The notes below the pieces were generated by a model. It was not told the DNA's origin, ran no database searches, and saw nothing but the letters and a program-made list of their open reading frames with translations. A stretch of 64,000 bases of DNA. Source: Saprospiraceae bacterium (lineage in GTDB: Bacteria; Bacteroidota; Bacteroidia; Chitinophagales; Saprospiraceae). Made by a program: the position numbers and the translations under genes. The stretch is from contig JAQXDE010000048.1 of the NCBI GenBank assembly GCA_029251525.1, forward strand, positions 106,515 through 170,514, written 5' to 3'. Below, in pieces: positions 43,045 through 52,417 of this stretch (position 1 is its first letter; the number at the start of each line of letters is the position of its first letter).

Positions 43045-44277
43045 ATGAATTTTTTCATCTTAAATCCTTGTGTTTTTTTATTTCCCCTTCTACTGCTTTT
43101 TTTTGAAAAAAATACTTCCGCACAAATTGAATCTGATAGTATTTCAAAAATCAATTTACTATTTGTAGGTGATATAATGGGGCATGATCCCCAAATCGAA
43201 TCAGCAGAAATCACCAAAAATGAATCATATAATTATGAACCTTGTTTTCAATATGTGAAACCAATTATTGAAAAATCAGATCTGGCTATTGCTAATCTTG
43301 AGGTAACTCTTCCTGGTCAGCCACCTTATCGAGGATATCCTCAATTTCGATCTCCCAATGAATTGGCAAAAGCTCTTCGGTTGGCAGGATTTGATATGCT
43401 GGTCACAGCTAATAATCATTCAAATGATGCGGGTAAGAAAGGGGTAATTAATACAATTTCAACCGTCAAAGATTACGGGTTTTATCAAACAGGAACTTTC
43501 AAAAATCAGGAAGATAGAGATTTGTATTATCCTTTGATTGTATATAAAAATGGTTTTAAAATTGCCTTCCTCAATTACACTTATGGAACAAATGGAATCA
43601 AAACAAGACCTCCAGTTATCGTCAATTACATCGATGAAAAATTGATCGAAACAGATATGAAATTAGCGCACCAACTTGAACCAGATGCTATTATAGTAAT
43701 TACCCATTGGGGTAAAGAATATAAATATGTTGAAAATGAGAAACAACGAAAATTAGCAAAGAAAATATTCAATTGGGGAGCGGATTTAATTATTGGGATG
43801 CACCCTCATGTTGTACAACCAATTCGGGAGCTGGAGATTCTTCAAAAAGATTCTACCTATAAAAATGCATTGGTTGCTTATTCACTAGGTAACTTTATTT
43901 CAGGCCAAACTACACCAAATACAGAAGGCGGATTTATTTTCGAAATTACTTTGGAAAAATGTAAAGAAACTAATAAAGTTACATTAGGTGAACATCATTA
44001 TATTCCAGTTTGGAGATATGTTTATCAGGAATCTAAGGAAAAAAATATTTACTTTACAATTCCAACTTCACCATTTGAAAATGGGAATGGAACATGGATT
44101 GGTATGGACAAAGAAAATCAAAAGAATCTGAATGCCTTCGCAAACAAGACTCGAGGTCATTTGAAAGACTCTGAAAGTACTGAGAGAATAGTGACACTTG
44201 GAGAACTGGGAAAGGTTCCCAAATTAAGCTCTATGAAAAAAGGAGCCTCAAAAAGTGAATCAACTGAAAAAAACTAA
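43045..44277 (+). CDS. CapA-family metallophosphatase-like protein, secreted
   Basis: The 410-residue protein has a signal peptide (FLFPLLLLFFEKNTSAQ) and a PGA_cap/CapA domain, a calcineurin-like fold. Motifs are LLFVGDIMGHD, LAIANLEVTLPG, MLVTANNHSNDAGKKG, VITHWGKEYKY and LIIGMHPHVVQPI, together supplying the expected metal ligands. SLGNFISGQ is also typical. Founding members take part in poly-gamma-glutamate capsule assembly, but most homologues, including this one, have no capsule genes nearby. A role in envelope glycan or glutamyl chain processing is only inferred. The C-terminal tail is charged and low-complexity (KKGASKSESTEKN). Confidence 0.83.
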   Translation: MNFFILNPCVFLFPLLLLFFEKNTSAQIESDSISKINLLFVGDIMGHDPQIESAEITKNESYNYEPCFQYVKPIIEKSDLAIANLEVTLPGQPPYRGYPQFRSPNELAKALRLAGFDMLVTANNHSNDAGKKGVINTISTVKDYGFYQTGTFKNQEDRDLYYPLIVYKNGFKIAFLNYTYGTNGIKTRPPVIVNYIDEKLIETDMKLAHQLEPDAIIVITHWGKEYKYVENEKQRKLAKKIFNWGADLIIGMHPHVVQPIRELEILQKDSTYKNALVAYSLGNFISGQTTPNTEGGFIFEITLEKCKETNKVTLGEHHYIPVWRYVYQESKEKNIYFTIPTSPFENGNGTWIGMDKENQKNLNAFANKTRGHLKDSESTERIVTLGELGKVPKLSSMKKGASKSESTEKN

Positions 44278-44331
44278 AGCTTGGAATTAGAAATTAATAT
44301 TATTTATTAGCCTAAATTTATCTCTAAAAAA

Positions 44332-44823
44332 ATGATCGTTTCAACAATTGTCGCAACAGCAAAAAATAATGTTATTGGAAAAGATAATGATATACCATGG
44401 TACTTGCCTGCAGATTTAAAATATTTCAAAAAAATGACTTTGAATCATCATATCATTATGGGACGAAATTGCTATGAATCCATTGGTAAATGTTTACCAA
44501 AAAGGACAAATATGATTTTGACACGAAATCCGTTTTACATTGTTTCTAATTGTTATGTTTTGGATTCATTGGAAGAAGCCTTAAAAATTGCAGAAGAGAA
44601 TGGAGAGGAAGAGGTATTCATAATCGGAGGTGCACAGATTTATGAATTAGGAATGAAATATACTAATAAGTTGTATTTGACTGAAGTAGAATTGGAAGTG
44701 GAAGGTGATATCATTTTTCCGGAGATAAATATGGACGAATGGAAACTACTTAGCGAAGAAGCCTACGAAGCAGATGAAAAAAACAAACACAATTACACTT
44801 TTAAAATATTCCAAAGAAAATAG
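44332..44823 (+). CDS. folA: Dihydrofolate reductase
   Basis: The 163-residue enzyme reduces dihydrofolate to tetrahydrofolate with NADPH. Family motifs are VIGKDNDIPWYLPADLKYFK with the catalytic acidic residue D28, the NADPH-binding block IIMGRNCYESIGKCLPKRTN, and VFIIGGAQIYELGM. The length is typical. It lies 54 bases after the CapA-family gene and may be read from the same transcript. thyA, its usual partner, is not in the window. Confidence 0.95.
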   Translation: MIVSTIVATAKNNVIGKDNDIPWYLPADLKYFKKMTLNHHIIMGRNCYESIGKCLPKRTNMILTRNPFYIVSNCYVLDSLEEALKIAEENGEEEVFIIGGAQIYELGMKYTNKLYLTEVELEVEGDIIFPEINMDEWKLLSEEAYEADEKNKHNYTFKIFQRK

Positions 44824-44906
44824 CTGCTAACTTTTGATCGCAATTAAAAGATAACGAATCTAATCATTCTAAAAGTTAAACAGCTTAACATGTAAACCGT
44901 CTAAGT

Positions 44907-45740
44907 ATAAAGTTATTTTTTTTTACGAAAGGGTTTACACTTTTATTCCTGATATTTTTATTCCCATTTATTCTAACTGCTCAAAACTATTACTCCCCAT
45001 CACTCCTAGGAAATGAATGGGAAACCACGACTCGAACTAATACTGGTTCTTGTACCGATGATTTAGATTCTCTTTCTACATTTTTAGCAGTGAAAAATAC
45101 TAAAGTATTTATCATTTTAAAAGATGGGAAAATTGCTTTTAGGAATATTATAAGGACTTCGGGCAGTATAGTGTTTAGTATGTATTGGGTGACTGTTGCA
45201 AAAAACATTGACTAGGTATTTAGAAAGAGTCGCACAAGAGGAAGGATTGCTTGATTTGGATGATAAAATGTCAAATTATTTAGGAGTAGGGTGGATGAGT
45301 CAACCTTCGAGCAAAGAAGATTTAATTACTTTCAGACATCAGTTTTCAATGTCCACAGGATTGGATGATGGAGTGCCTAGTTCAAACTGCTAGGATCTAA
45401 TTTGTTTGTAATATTTAGCAGATGCTGGTGATCGGTGGAGTTTTCAAAATACTACTTATCGACTTTTATATGATGTGGTTGAAAATATAAGTGGGGCAAC
45501 TTCTCAAAATTATACACTTCAAAAAATCAGGCTAAAAATAGGTCTAACTGATACTTGGATTAATTATGTTTTTTATAGCAGACTTCGAAGCATGGCTTGA
45601 TTTGGTTCATTGATCTTAAATAGAGGAAATTGGAATGGTACTACAGTTTTAGCCGATCGGAATTATTAGAAGGAAATTATTTCATCTAGTTTTTCGATAA
45701 AAGAAAATTTACGTGCAATAAAAAAAATCAAGTTAAAATA
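44907..45740 (+). pseudogene. Degraded serine beta-lactamase-like hydrolase gene
   Basis: Pieces in three frames align in order with Bacteroidota class C beta-lactamase-related hydrolases. They are: a signal peptide (FTLLFLIFLFPFILTAQ); SPSLLGNEWETTTRTNTGSC; VKNTKVFIILKDGKIAF; then after a frameshift KTLTRYLERVAQEEGLLDLDD and HQFSMSTGLDDGVP; then YLADAGDRWSF after a stop, and finally FGSLILNRGNWNGTTVLADR. The original start looks like ATA (44907) in place of ATG. The SxxK catalytic serine region reads TVAK. Several stops and shifts make it non-functional. Confidence 0.72.
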
Positions 45741-45914
45741 AACGAAGGTGTATAATGTTTTGCTATTTAATGTAAAATGTCAATAAGCAAATATTTTTTG
45801 ATTATTAGTTAAGTAAAAACAATATCTATGGATTAGGATAGTTGATTAATAACAATATATTTACATTTCGTTATAATTGTGTAAGTTTAGTTAAAAAAGA
45901 ACAACTTGCATATT

Positions 45915-47186
45915 ATGAAAGAAGACTTGCTTCATTATGTTTGGAGGCTGCAAAGGTACGATTACTCTAACCTTCGAACCACCGATGGACAGCCAATTAG
46001 AATTCAAATGATAGGTGAACATAATCACCATTCTGGCCCTGATTTCATTAATGCACGTATAGAAATTGGAAAAACACTTTGGGCTGGAAATGTGGAAATG
46101 CATCTAAATTCATCAGATTGGACAGCACATAACCATCAATCTAATCCTGCTTATGATAATGTGATTTTACACGTTGTGCTCGATGAAGATGAGAAAATAA
46201 GTCGTAAAAATGGTTCTAAAATTCCTTGTCTTGAATTAAAAAAACGAATCTCCTCCAAGCTTTCAAAGGTTTATCAGGAATTTTTGCAAAATGAATATTG
46301 GATCCCATGTCAACATCATTTTTATGAAGTTGGGAATATGACTAAAGTACTTTGGTTAGATCGTTTATTGGTAGAAAGGATCGAATGTAAAACTATAACT
46401 ATAGAGGATTTGCTTAAAGGGAATACTAATAATTGGGAATCTGCTTTTTATCAAGCTATAGCGAAAAATTTTGGTATAAAAGTAAATGCAGAACCTTTCG
46501 AACGGCTTGCAAGAACTTTACCTTTAAGTATTCTGGCAAAGCATAAAAACGATCTTTTTCAAATAGAAGCATTGCTCTTTGGACAGTCAGGATTGCTAGA
46601 TGATGACTTTGGAGATGAATACCCCAATCGCCTAAAAGATGAGTATCAATTTTTGCAAAAGAAATATCAATTAACTCCGATGGAAAAAACTAGTTGGCGT
46701 TTTTTAAGAATGCGTCCTGCCAATTTTCCTACTATTCGAATTGCTCAATTTGCTCAATTAATTTTTCAATCTAATCATTTGTTTAGTAAGGTGTTGGCTG
46801 CGAAAAATGTCAGAGAAATTCAAAATATGTTTGAATTGAAACTCTCGAATTATTGGCAAGTTCATTATGTTTTTGATAAAAAGTCTGTGAAACGAAAAAA
46901 ATCATTAGGTAAAAATGCGATTCATCTTTTTATCATAAATACCATAACTCCTTTTCTTTTTTTATATGGAAATAGGAAAAGTGATGAAGGTTATATGAAT
47001 AGGGCATTTCAATTAATAGAAGAAGTCCCTGCAGAGAAAAACAATATAATTACAAAATGGGAAGAACTTGGAATAATACCTAAGTCAGCCTATGAAACTC
47101 AGGCTTTATTACAGCTAAAAAATGAATATTGTGATAAGATGAGGTGTTTGGAATGCTCGATTGGGTGTGGAATCTTAAAGAGGTGA
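45915..47186 (+). CDS. DUF2851 family protein
   Basis: The protein has 423 residues from the ATG at 45915 (MKEDLLHYVWRLQRYD); a TTG three codons earlier is a weaker start. The conserved block IGEHNHHSGPDFINARIEIG continues to TLWAGNVEMHLNSSDWTAHNH and VILHVVLDEDE, and the end has a cysteine cluster CDKMRCLECSIGCGIL. These are hallmarks of DUF2851, a Bacteroidota family of unknown biochemical role. The histidine- and acid-rich core resembles a nuclease-like metal site, and the C-terminal cysteines could bind zinc or an iron-sulphur cluster; both ideas are inference. Neighbours give no functional hint. Confidence 0.88.
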   Translation: MKEDLLHYVWRLQRYDYSNLRTTDGQPIRIQMIGEHNHHSGPDFINARIEIGKTLWAGNVEMHLNSSDWTAHNHQSNPAYDNVILHVVLDEDEKISRKNGSKIPCLELKKRISSKLSKVYQEFLQNEYWIPCQHHFYEVGNMTKVLWLDRLLVERIECKTITIEDLLKGNTNNWESAFYQAIAKNFGIKVNAEPFERLARTLPLSILAKHKNDLFQIEALLFGQSGLLDDDFGDEYPNRLKDEYQFLQKKYQLTPMEKTSWRFLRMRPANFPTIRIAQFAQLIFQSNHLFSKVLAAKNVREIQNMFELKLSNYWQVHYVFDKKSVKRKKSLGKNAIHLFIINTITPFLFLYGNRKSDEGYMNRAFQLIEEVPAEKNNIITKWEELGIIPKSAYETQALLQLKNEYCDKMRCLECSIGCGILKR

Positions 47187-47227
47187 TTTTTGAAAATGAT
47201 CACGAATAAATCGGAATTGAGTAAAAG

Positions 47228-47968
47228 CTATTCTGTGACAAGTATTTCCTTAAGAACTTTTTTCGCTTGATCAATATTTTCAATTTTCCCCACATCCATC
47301 CATATATCTGTATCATGAGGATACTCAACTATTTTTTGATAAGCCGCAGCTGCCAAATAAACGTCAATAATCGAAAATGCATTTTTATTGTCAGGCATTG
47401 CATCAAATATATCAGGACTAATTATATGGATACCACTAAATGCTCTTAAATTTAATTTTCCCTTCCTCTTTTTGCATAAAATCATTTTACCCGTTTTAAT
47501 ATTCATCCAACCGAACAATTTATTTTTTTTATTGAATAAAAGGTAGCGAGAAGTTGCTCTATGTCGAGTTGACAGACTTGCCACAGCATTAGATTTAATA
47601 TGAGTATCGTACATTTTTTTTAAATCGATATTAGAAAGAATATCTACATTGTGTACGAAGAATGGGTTTCCGTCAGAAAAGAAATTAGCCATTTTTAATA
47701 AACCACCACCAGTATCGAGTAATTTTTCTCGCTCATCTGAAATAGAAATATTAATTTCAAAGTTATTTTTACTCTGTAAAAAATCAATAATCATTTGGGC
47801 ATGGTGGTGAACATTGACAATCAGATCGGTTACACCTGCGGCTTTCAAACGTTGAATTACAATTTCTAATAAAGTTGTTCCATTAATTTCAACTAATGCT
47901 TTTGGTCGATTATCAGTTAATGGTCGGAGTCGAGTACCAAGTCCAGCGGCAAAAATTAATGCTTTCAT
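47228..47968 (-). CDS. Sugar-1-phosphate nucleotidyltransferase (MurU/mannose-1-phosphate guanylyltransferase-like)
   Basis: The protein has 246 residues from the ATG at 47968; an upstream frame adds 38 unlikely residues. The start MKALIFAAGLGTRLRPLTDNRPKALVEI is the classic nucleotide-binding signature of NTP transferases, with the GxGTRLRPLT loop and the KAL lysine. FFVHNVDILSNIDLKKM holds the metal-binding aspartate, and NVHHHAQMIIDFL is typical of the MurU-like subgroup. Such enzymes charge MurNAc-1-P, mannose-1-P or glucose-1-P for glycan synthesis. The gene is divergent from lpxK. The substrate is not fixed by sequence alone. Confidence 0.82.
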   Translation of the reverse strand: MKALIFAAGLGTRLRPLTDNRPKALVEINGTTLLEIVIQRLKAAGVTDLIVNVHHHAQMIIDFLQSKNNFEINISISDEREKLLDTGGGLLKMANFFSDGNPFFVHNVDILSNIDLKKMYDTHIKSNAVASLSTRHRATSRYLLFNKKNKLFGWMNIKTGKMILCKKRKGKLNLRAFSGIHIISPDIFDAMPDNKNAFSIIDVYLAAAAYQKIVEYPHDTDIWMDVGKIENIDQAKKVLKEILVTE

Positions 47969-48096
47969 AATGTTTAGTTTTAGGAATAAAAAAGGATGAT
48001 GTATTATTGGTTTTTTGTAAAAATAAAAAAGAAATTCAATTACTTTTGTTCTTTTGCCTTTTCTGAAAAATAATAAACTCAATAATTTAAAATTGA

Positions 48097-49164
48097 ATGT
48101 TTCGAAATAAACTCATAAAAATATTACTATTACCACTTTCATTGCTTTATGGAGCAGGTTTAAGTATAATTGATTTTTTTTACAAAAAAGGATTGCTTAA
48201 AGGAATTGCTTTCGATCTTCCAATTATATCTGTAGGGAATCTTTCCGTTGGAGGTGCAGGCAAAACACCACATATTGAGTATCTTATACAGTTGCTCCGA
48301 CCATACTTAAATGTTTCAACACTTAGTCGAGGCTATAAACGGAAAACCAAAGGTTACTTAAAGGTAGAAATACAAAATAATGCTGAAACAGTTGGAGATG
48401 AGCCTTTGCAATTCAAACGAAAATTTCCGGATGTTCACGTGGCAGTTGCAGAAAATCGAATTTTCGCAGTTCCTAAAATTTTATCAGAAAGTCCAAGTAC
48501 TCAAATTGTTTTACTCGATGATGCTTTCCAACATAGAGCAATTCAGCCTGGGTTAAATATTTTGTTGACAGAGTTTAATTTTCCGTTTACGGATGATTAT
48601 TTGTTGCCTTCAGGAAGGTTGCGAGAATGGCGATCTGCTTATAAGCGAGCAGATGTTTTGATTGTTTCAAAATGTCCACCTGAAATATCAGAGAAGGAAA
48701 AAGAGTATTTTGTTAAAAAAATAAAACCTCTTCCCCATCAAAAGATCTTCTTTTCGTACTATACATATAGAGAACCATATTATATTTTAAATCATAAATA
48801 CCGTTCTAAGTTAGATCCTAATCTTGATGTGTTATTAATTTGTGCAATTGCTCGGACAGATTATTTGGTAAACTATTTAGAATCTCAAGTTAATTCTGTG
48901 AAAACATTGGAATACGAAGACCACAGATATTTTAGTAAATTTGATATTTCATTTTTGAAGACAACTTTTGATAATATGGAGTCAAAAAAGAAAATAATTT
49001 TGACCACTGAAAAAGATGCAATGCGTCTACAATTACATCATCCTTTTTTGCAGAAAAATAAATTACCAATTTTTGCATTACCAGTTCAAGTAAAATTTCA
49101 TTTTGAGGAAGGAGAGAGTTTTGATAGAGAAGTGAAGCAATTTTTATTAAATTTCCGATCTTAA
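48097..49164 (+). CDS. lpxK: Tetraacyldisaccharide 4'-kinase
   Basis: The 355-residue enzyme phosphorylates the 4' position of the lipid A disaccharide at the inner membrane. An N-terminal hydrophobic anchor (LIKILLLPLSLLYGAGLSII) precedes the P-loop VGNLSVGGAGKTPHIEY (core GGAGKT at 52-57). Further LpxK blocks are STLSRGYKRKTKG, VGDEPLQFKRKFP, LLDDAFQHRAIQPGLNILL and LLPSGRLREW. Length is normal. It starts a tightly spaced envelope cluster with the acyltransferase, glycosyltransferase and sigma factor genes. Its presence implies lipid A synthesis. Confidence 0.95.
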   Translation: MFRNKLIKILLLPLSLLYGAGLSIIDFFYKKGLLKGIAFDLPIISVGNLSVGGAGKTPHIEYLIQLLRPYLNVSTLSRGYKRKTKGYLKVEIQNNAETVGDEPLQFKRKFPDVHVAVAENRIFAVPKILSESPSTQIVLLDDAFQHRAIQPGLNILLTEFNFPFTDDYLLPSGRLREWRSAYKRADVLIVSKCPPEISEKEKEYFVKKIKPLPHQKIFFSYYTYREPYYILNHKYRSKLDPNLDVLLICAIARTDYLVNYLESQVNSVKTLEYEDHRYFSKFDISFLKTTFDNMESKKKIILTTEKDAMRLQLHHPFLQKNKLPIFALPVQVKFHFEEGESFDREVKQFLLNFRS

Positions 49165-49187
49165 AAACTAATTTAAAAACAACAATA

Positions 49188-50510
49188 TTGAATCCATATA
49201 AATTTTTAAGTTATGCATTTGTGTGGTCGTTGGCAACGGTGACAAGTCGAATCTTTTATTCAAAAATTTTGACTAGAAATAAAAAGGCGTTTCGCCTAAA
49301 GCATCCTACCATTCTTGTTACCAATCATCCAAATACTTTATATGATCCTTTCATGGCCGCCGTACCTGTTAATCGCTTTGTTCATTTTTTAGCGAATGCA
49401 GGTCTATTTGACATCCCTGTTTTAGGAGCTTTCTTGGGAAGTACTTTTGGGATCAAGGTGGAACGGAGACAAGATGTAGGGGTTGATGGAGTGAAGTTAG
49501 ATAATGATAAAGCCTTTCGATTTGCAGAGGAATTTTTAGCAAAAGGAGGTTGTTTGTACATTGCGGCTGAGGGAGGAAGTGATATTCCTAGGAGGATTAG
49601 ACAATTCAAAACTGGCTCTGCTCGAATTGCCTTGAGTACAGAAGATAAAAATGGATTTAAATTGGGATTGGAAATATTGATAGTCGGATTGAATTATCAA
49701 GATCAAAGAAATTTTCGAACTCCAATATTTAGAAATGTTGGAGAGCCAATTAAGGTAATTGACTTTGAGGCAATATATCGAAAAGATAAATTCCAAGCTG
49801 TGACAGATTTAACTGCTGCGATGCAAAAACAAGCAGAGAGATTAACAATCCATACACATGACGATGAGGAAGATATGTTAGTGAGGCAACTAGAAGAAAT
49901 AGTCCAAACGGAGGATCCTCTTTCATTTGACCTTGTTTTTGATCGCACTAAAATAATGATTTCCAATTGGCAAGATTTTCAAAAAGAGAATCAAGAGGAA
50001 GTAAAGAAATTCACATCAAAAGTCAAACAATATTTTTCATTTTTGCAAAAAAATAAAACTAGTGATTGTATTTTTATAAAAACACAAAAATCTAATGCAA
50101 AAATAAATTGGTGGATGCGAACGCTTCTTATGGTTATTAGTTATCCAATATTTGTATATGGAATTGCAAATAATTTTTTGGCCAACTATACTCCTGCTTT
50201 GATTAACAGAAAATTAAAGTTACATGCAGCTTATACTTCGGCAGTTAAAATTTTATCAGGCATTTTTACTTACTTGATATTCTATTGGTTGCAAATTTGG
50301 ATATTTAAACAGTTTTTCACAAAAGAATTGTTTATTTGGATGTACATTGGTAGTGTAATACTAACTGGATTTTTCTCATGGTGGTATAAGGATTTTGCAA
50401 AAAGTACTTTGAGTGGCTGGAGGTTGTTTCGACTACCTGAAGAAAATTTAAAATCAAAAATAGAATTACGTAAAAGTATTATGTATCAAATTAATTCCTT
50501 GTTGAAATAA
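49188..50510 (+). CDS. PlsC-type acyltransferase with C-terminal membrane segments
   Basis: The 440-residue protein starts at a TTG (49188), since no ATG occurs before the conserved part. The acyltransferase block reads LVTNHPNTLYDP; the pair H47...D53 has five residues between them rather than the usual four (HX4D), as in a Bacteroidota subgroup. The second block is YIAAEGGSDIPRRIRQFKTGSARIAL and the third LIVGLNYQD. After a soluble charged middle part come about three hydrophobic helices (MVISYPIFVYGIANNFL, SGIFTYLIFYWLQIWIF and the next). It probably acylates glycerol phosphate or another lipid acceptor in the inner membrane. It lies 23 bases after lpxK. Confidence 0.8.
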   Translation: MNPYKFLSYAFVWSLATVTSRIFYSKILTRNKKAFRLKHPTILVTNHPNTLYDPFMAAVPVNRFVHFLANAGLFDIPVLGAFLGSTFGIKVERRQDVGVDGVKLDNDKAFRFAEEFLAKGGCLYIAAEGGSDIPRRIRQFKTGSARIALSTEDKNGFKLGLEILIVGLNYQDQRNFRTPIFRNVGEPIKVIDFEAIYRKDKFQAVTDLTAAMQKQAERLTIHTHDDEEDMLVRQLEEIVQTEDPLSFDLVFDRTKIMISNWQDFQKENQEEVKKFTSKVKQYFSFLQKNKTSDCIFIKTQKSNAKINWWMRTLLMVISYPIFVYGIANNFLANYTPALINRKLKLHAAYTSAVKILSGIFTYLIFYWLQIWIFKQFFTKELFIWMYIGSVILTGFFSWWYKDFAKSTLSGWRLFRLPEENLKSKIELRKSIMYQINSLLK

Positions 50511-50527
50511 AAATAAAATGATACCCA

Positions 50528-51706
50528 ATGCATTTTAGTTTATCCCAAATTCTTGATTATTCGATCTTTATCAATCCGCATTTATTACTTATCAATCTAT
50601 TATTTACCATATTCATCTGTTCATTTATCGTTCAAATATTCTATTGGTGTTTCCTTTTTTCAAAATTGGCTAATTATAAATCTACATTTAAAAGCATTCA
50701 AGGGGAGGTTAGAAATGAGAAACCAATCTCAATTGTCATCTGTGCACGTAACGAGGCTAATAATTTAGAAAAAAACCTTCCCCGTATTCTAAACCAAAAC
50801 TACCGTTCCTTCGAAGTGATAGTGGTCAACGATAATTCAAACGACACTACATATGATGTTTTATTAAAATATAAAAAAATATATTTTAACTTGTGCATAA
50901 TTAATCTCGACTCCAAACCTATTGGAATGGTAGGAAAAAAGTTTCCGTTAAAAATCGGGATTGAATCATCAAAGTATGCAACCTTGTTGCTAACGGATGC
51001 AGATTGTTGTCCTAATAGTTCAGAGTGGTTGTTTTGCATGCAAAGTAGGATTACTGAAACTACAAAAATCGTATTGGGCTATGGTCCATATGCAAATTAT
51101 CCAACTTTATTAAATCGTTTTATTCGTTTCGAAACTGTCTATACAGCGATTCAATATTTTTCATTTGCACTCGCAAAGCTCCCATATATGGGCGTTGGAC
51201 GCAATCTTGCATACGAAAAGGGATTATTTACTAAATCTAGTGGATTTGAAAAACATAGTCATATTGCATCAGGAGATGATGACTTATTTATTAATGAAGT
51301 TGCAAATGGAGATAATGTAGATGTAATGTTAGAAAGAGAGTCGTTTGTTTATTCTGAACCGAAAATAACATGGCGAGATTATTATCATCAAAAAAACAGA
51401 CACCTATCCACAGCTACTAGTTATCAATTAAAATATCAAATTTTGTTGGGGCTTTTATCGGCGAGTCATTTCTTTTTTTATGTGACAGGGATTATATTAT
51501 TCGCATTAAATTTTAATATAATATTTTTAGGTACGCTTTTTGTAGTACGTTATATAGTGCTTGTTTATTATTACGCACCAATTCTCAAAAGGTTTCAAGA
51601 AAAAAGACTACTTCTATGGATTCCAGTACTGGATTCCATGTACATTCTGTATTATTTTACATTCACACCTATTTTATTTTTTAGAAACACAATACAATGG
51701 AAGTAA
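50528..51706 (+). CDS. Membrane-bound family 2 glycosyltransferase
   Basis: The 392-residue protein has one N-terminal helix (about 22-45), a GT-A domain and two or three C-terminal helices. Motifs are SIVICARNEANNLEKNLPRIL near residue 69, FEVIVVNDNSNDTTYDVL, LLLTDADCCPNSSEWL with the metal-binding DAD, and GDDDLFINEVA as the acceptor-side acidic site. HQKNRHLSTATSYQ resembles the (R/Q)xxRW-type block of processive enzymes. The sugar and acceptor are unknown; location after lpxK and an acyltransferase suggests an envelope glycolipid. The end overlaps the sigma factor gene by 10 bases. Confidence 0.85.
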   Translation: MHFSLSQILDYSIFINPHLLLINLLFTIFICSFIVQIFYWCFLFSKLANYKSTFKSIQGEVRNEKPISIVICARNEANNLEKNLPRILNQNYRSFEVIVVNDNSNDTTYDVLLKYKKIYFNLCIINLDSKPIGMVGKKFPLKIGIESSKYATLLLTDADCCPNSSEWLFCMQSRITETTKIVLGYGPYANYPTLLNRFIRFETVYTAIQYFSFALAKLPYMGVGRNLAYEKGLFTKSSGFEKHSHIASGDDDLFINEVANGDNVDVMLERESFVYSEPKITWRDYYHQKNRHLSTATSYQLKYQILLGLLSASHFFFYVTGIILFALNFNIIFLGTLFVVRYIVLVYYYAPILKRFQEKRLLLWIPVLDSMYILYYFTFTPILFFRNTIQWK

Positions 51707-52359
51707 AAACAATAACTACGACAAACAACTTATCCCCAAAAGCAAAAGCTGATTATGAATTAGTTTTAAGAGCAATTGATGGTGAAGAAAAAGCCTATAC
51801 TCTTTTGATGACTCGCTATCGTAATTCTATCTTTCACATGATGTTAAAAATGATTAACAATCGAGATGATGCTGATGATTTAACTTTGGAGGCATTTGGA
51901 AAAGCTTTTAGGAAATTACCAAGTTATGCACCACGGTATGCATTTAGCACCTGGTTATTCAAAATTGCTATTAATAATTGTATCGACCATATCAGAAAGA
52001 AAAGATTACATCTTCTATCAATTGATGATCCAATCGAAAAAGGTGGAGCACATGACTTTTCATCTAACTTAAAATCAAATACATTAGATCCAGAAGAAAT
52101 TTATATTCGAACTCAAAAGGTTTCTTTGATGCGAAAAGTAATGGGAAAATTAACCCCCAAGTATCGCTTGATGATCGAATTGAGATACTTCGAAGAATTA
52201 AGTTACGAGGAAATTGCAAGAGAGTTGGAAATTCCTTTAGGTACTGTTAAAGCTCAATTATTTAGGGCCAAAGAAATTTTGTACACCTTGTTAAAAAAAC
52301 CAGGAGCACAAGCATTCCTAGATATGTCAGGTCGTGCAAGAGCCAGAAAACGTGGGTAA
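51697..52359 (+). CDS. ECF sigma factor (sigma-70 family)
   Basis: The 220-residue regulator has region 2 (YTLLMTRYRNSIFHMMLKMI, DDADDLTLEAFGKAFRKLPSY, FSTWLFKIAINNCIDHIRKKR) and region 4 (LMIELRYFEELSYEEIARELEIPLGTVKAQLFRAKEIL). These recognise the -10 and -35-type elements. A basic tail (SGRARARKRG) follows. No anti-sigma gene is adjacent. It overlaps the glycosyltransferase gene, so it is transcribed with the envelope cluster and may respond to envelope state. The sigma factor SigP that works with PorX in Porphyromonas is of this class; identity with it cannot be judged here. A strong terminator follows. Confidence 0.88.
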   Translation: MEVKTITTTNNLSPKAKADYELVLRAIDGEEKAYTLLMTRYRNSIFHMMLKMINNRDDADDLTLEAFGKAFRKLPSYAPRYAFSTWLFKIAINNCIDHIRKKRLHLLSIDDPIEKGGAHDFSSNLKSNTLDPEEIYIRTQKVSLMRKVMGKLTPKYRLMIELRYFEELSYEEIARELEIPLGTVKAQLFRAKEILYTLLKKPGAQAFLDMSGRARARKRG

Positions 52360-52381
52360 TACTTTAATATTTTGATAAAAT

Positions 52382-52417
52382 AAAAAAAGGGTAGCATGAA
52401 AATGCTACCCTTTTTTT
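52382..52417. terminator. Strong terminator of the lpxK cluster
   Basis: A-rich plus GGGTAGCA (ends at 52395) pairs with TGCTACCC (52403-52410) plus a T-run, about 14 base pairs in all. The symmetric A and T runs allow it to stop transcription from either side. It lies 23 bases after the sigma factor stop. Confidence 0.9.

Noticed and set aside
47969-48082. N-terminal extension of the nucleotidyltransferase
   Set aside because: The conserved nucleotide-binding start MKALIFAAG begins at 47968, so the upstream codons are leader.
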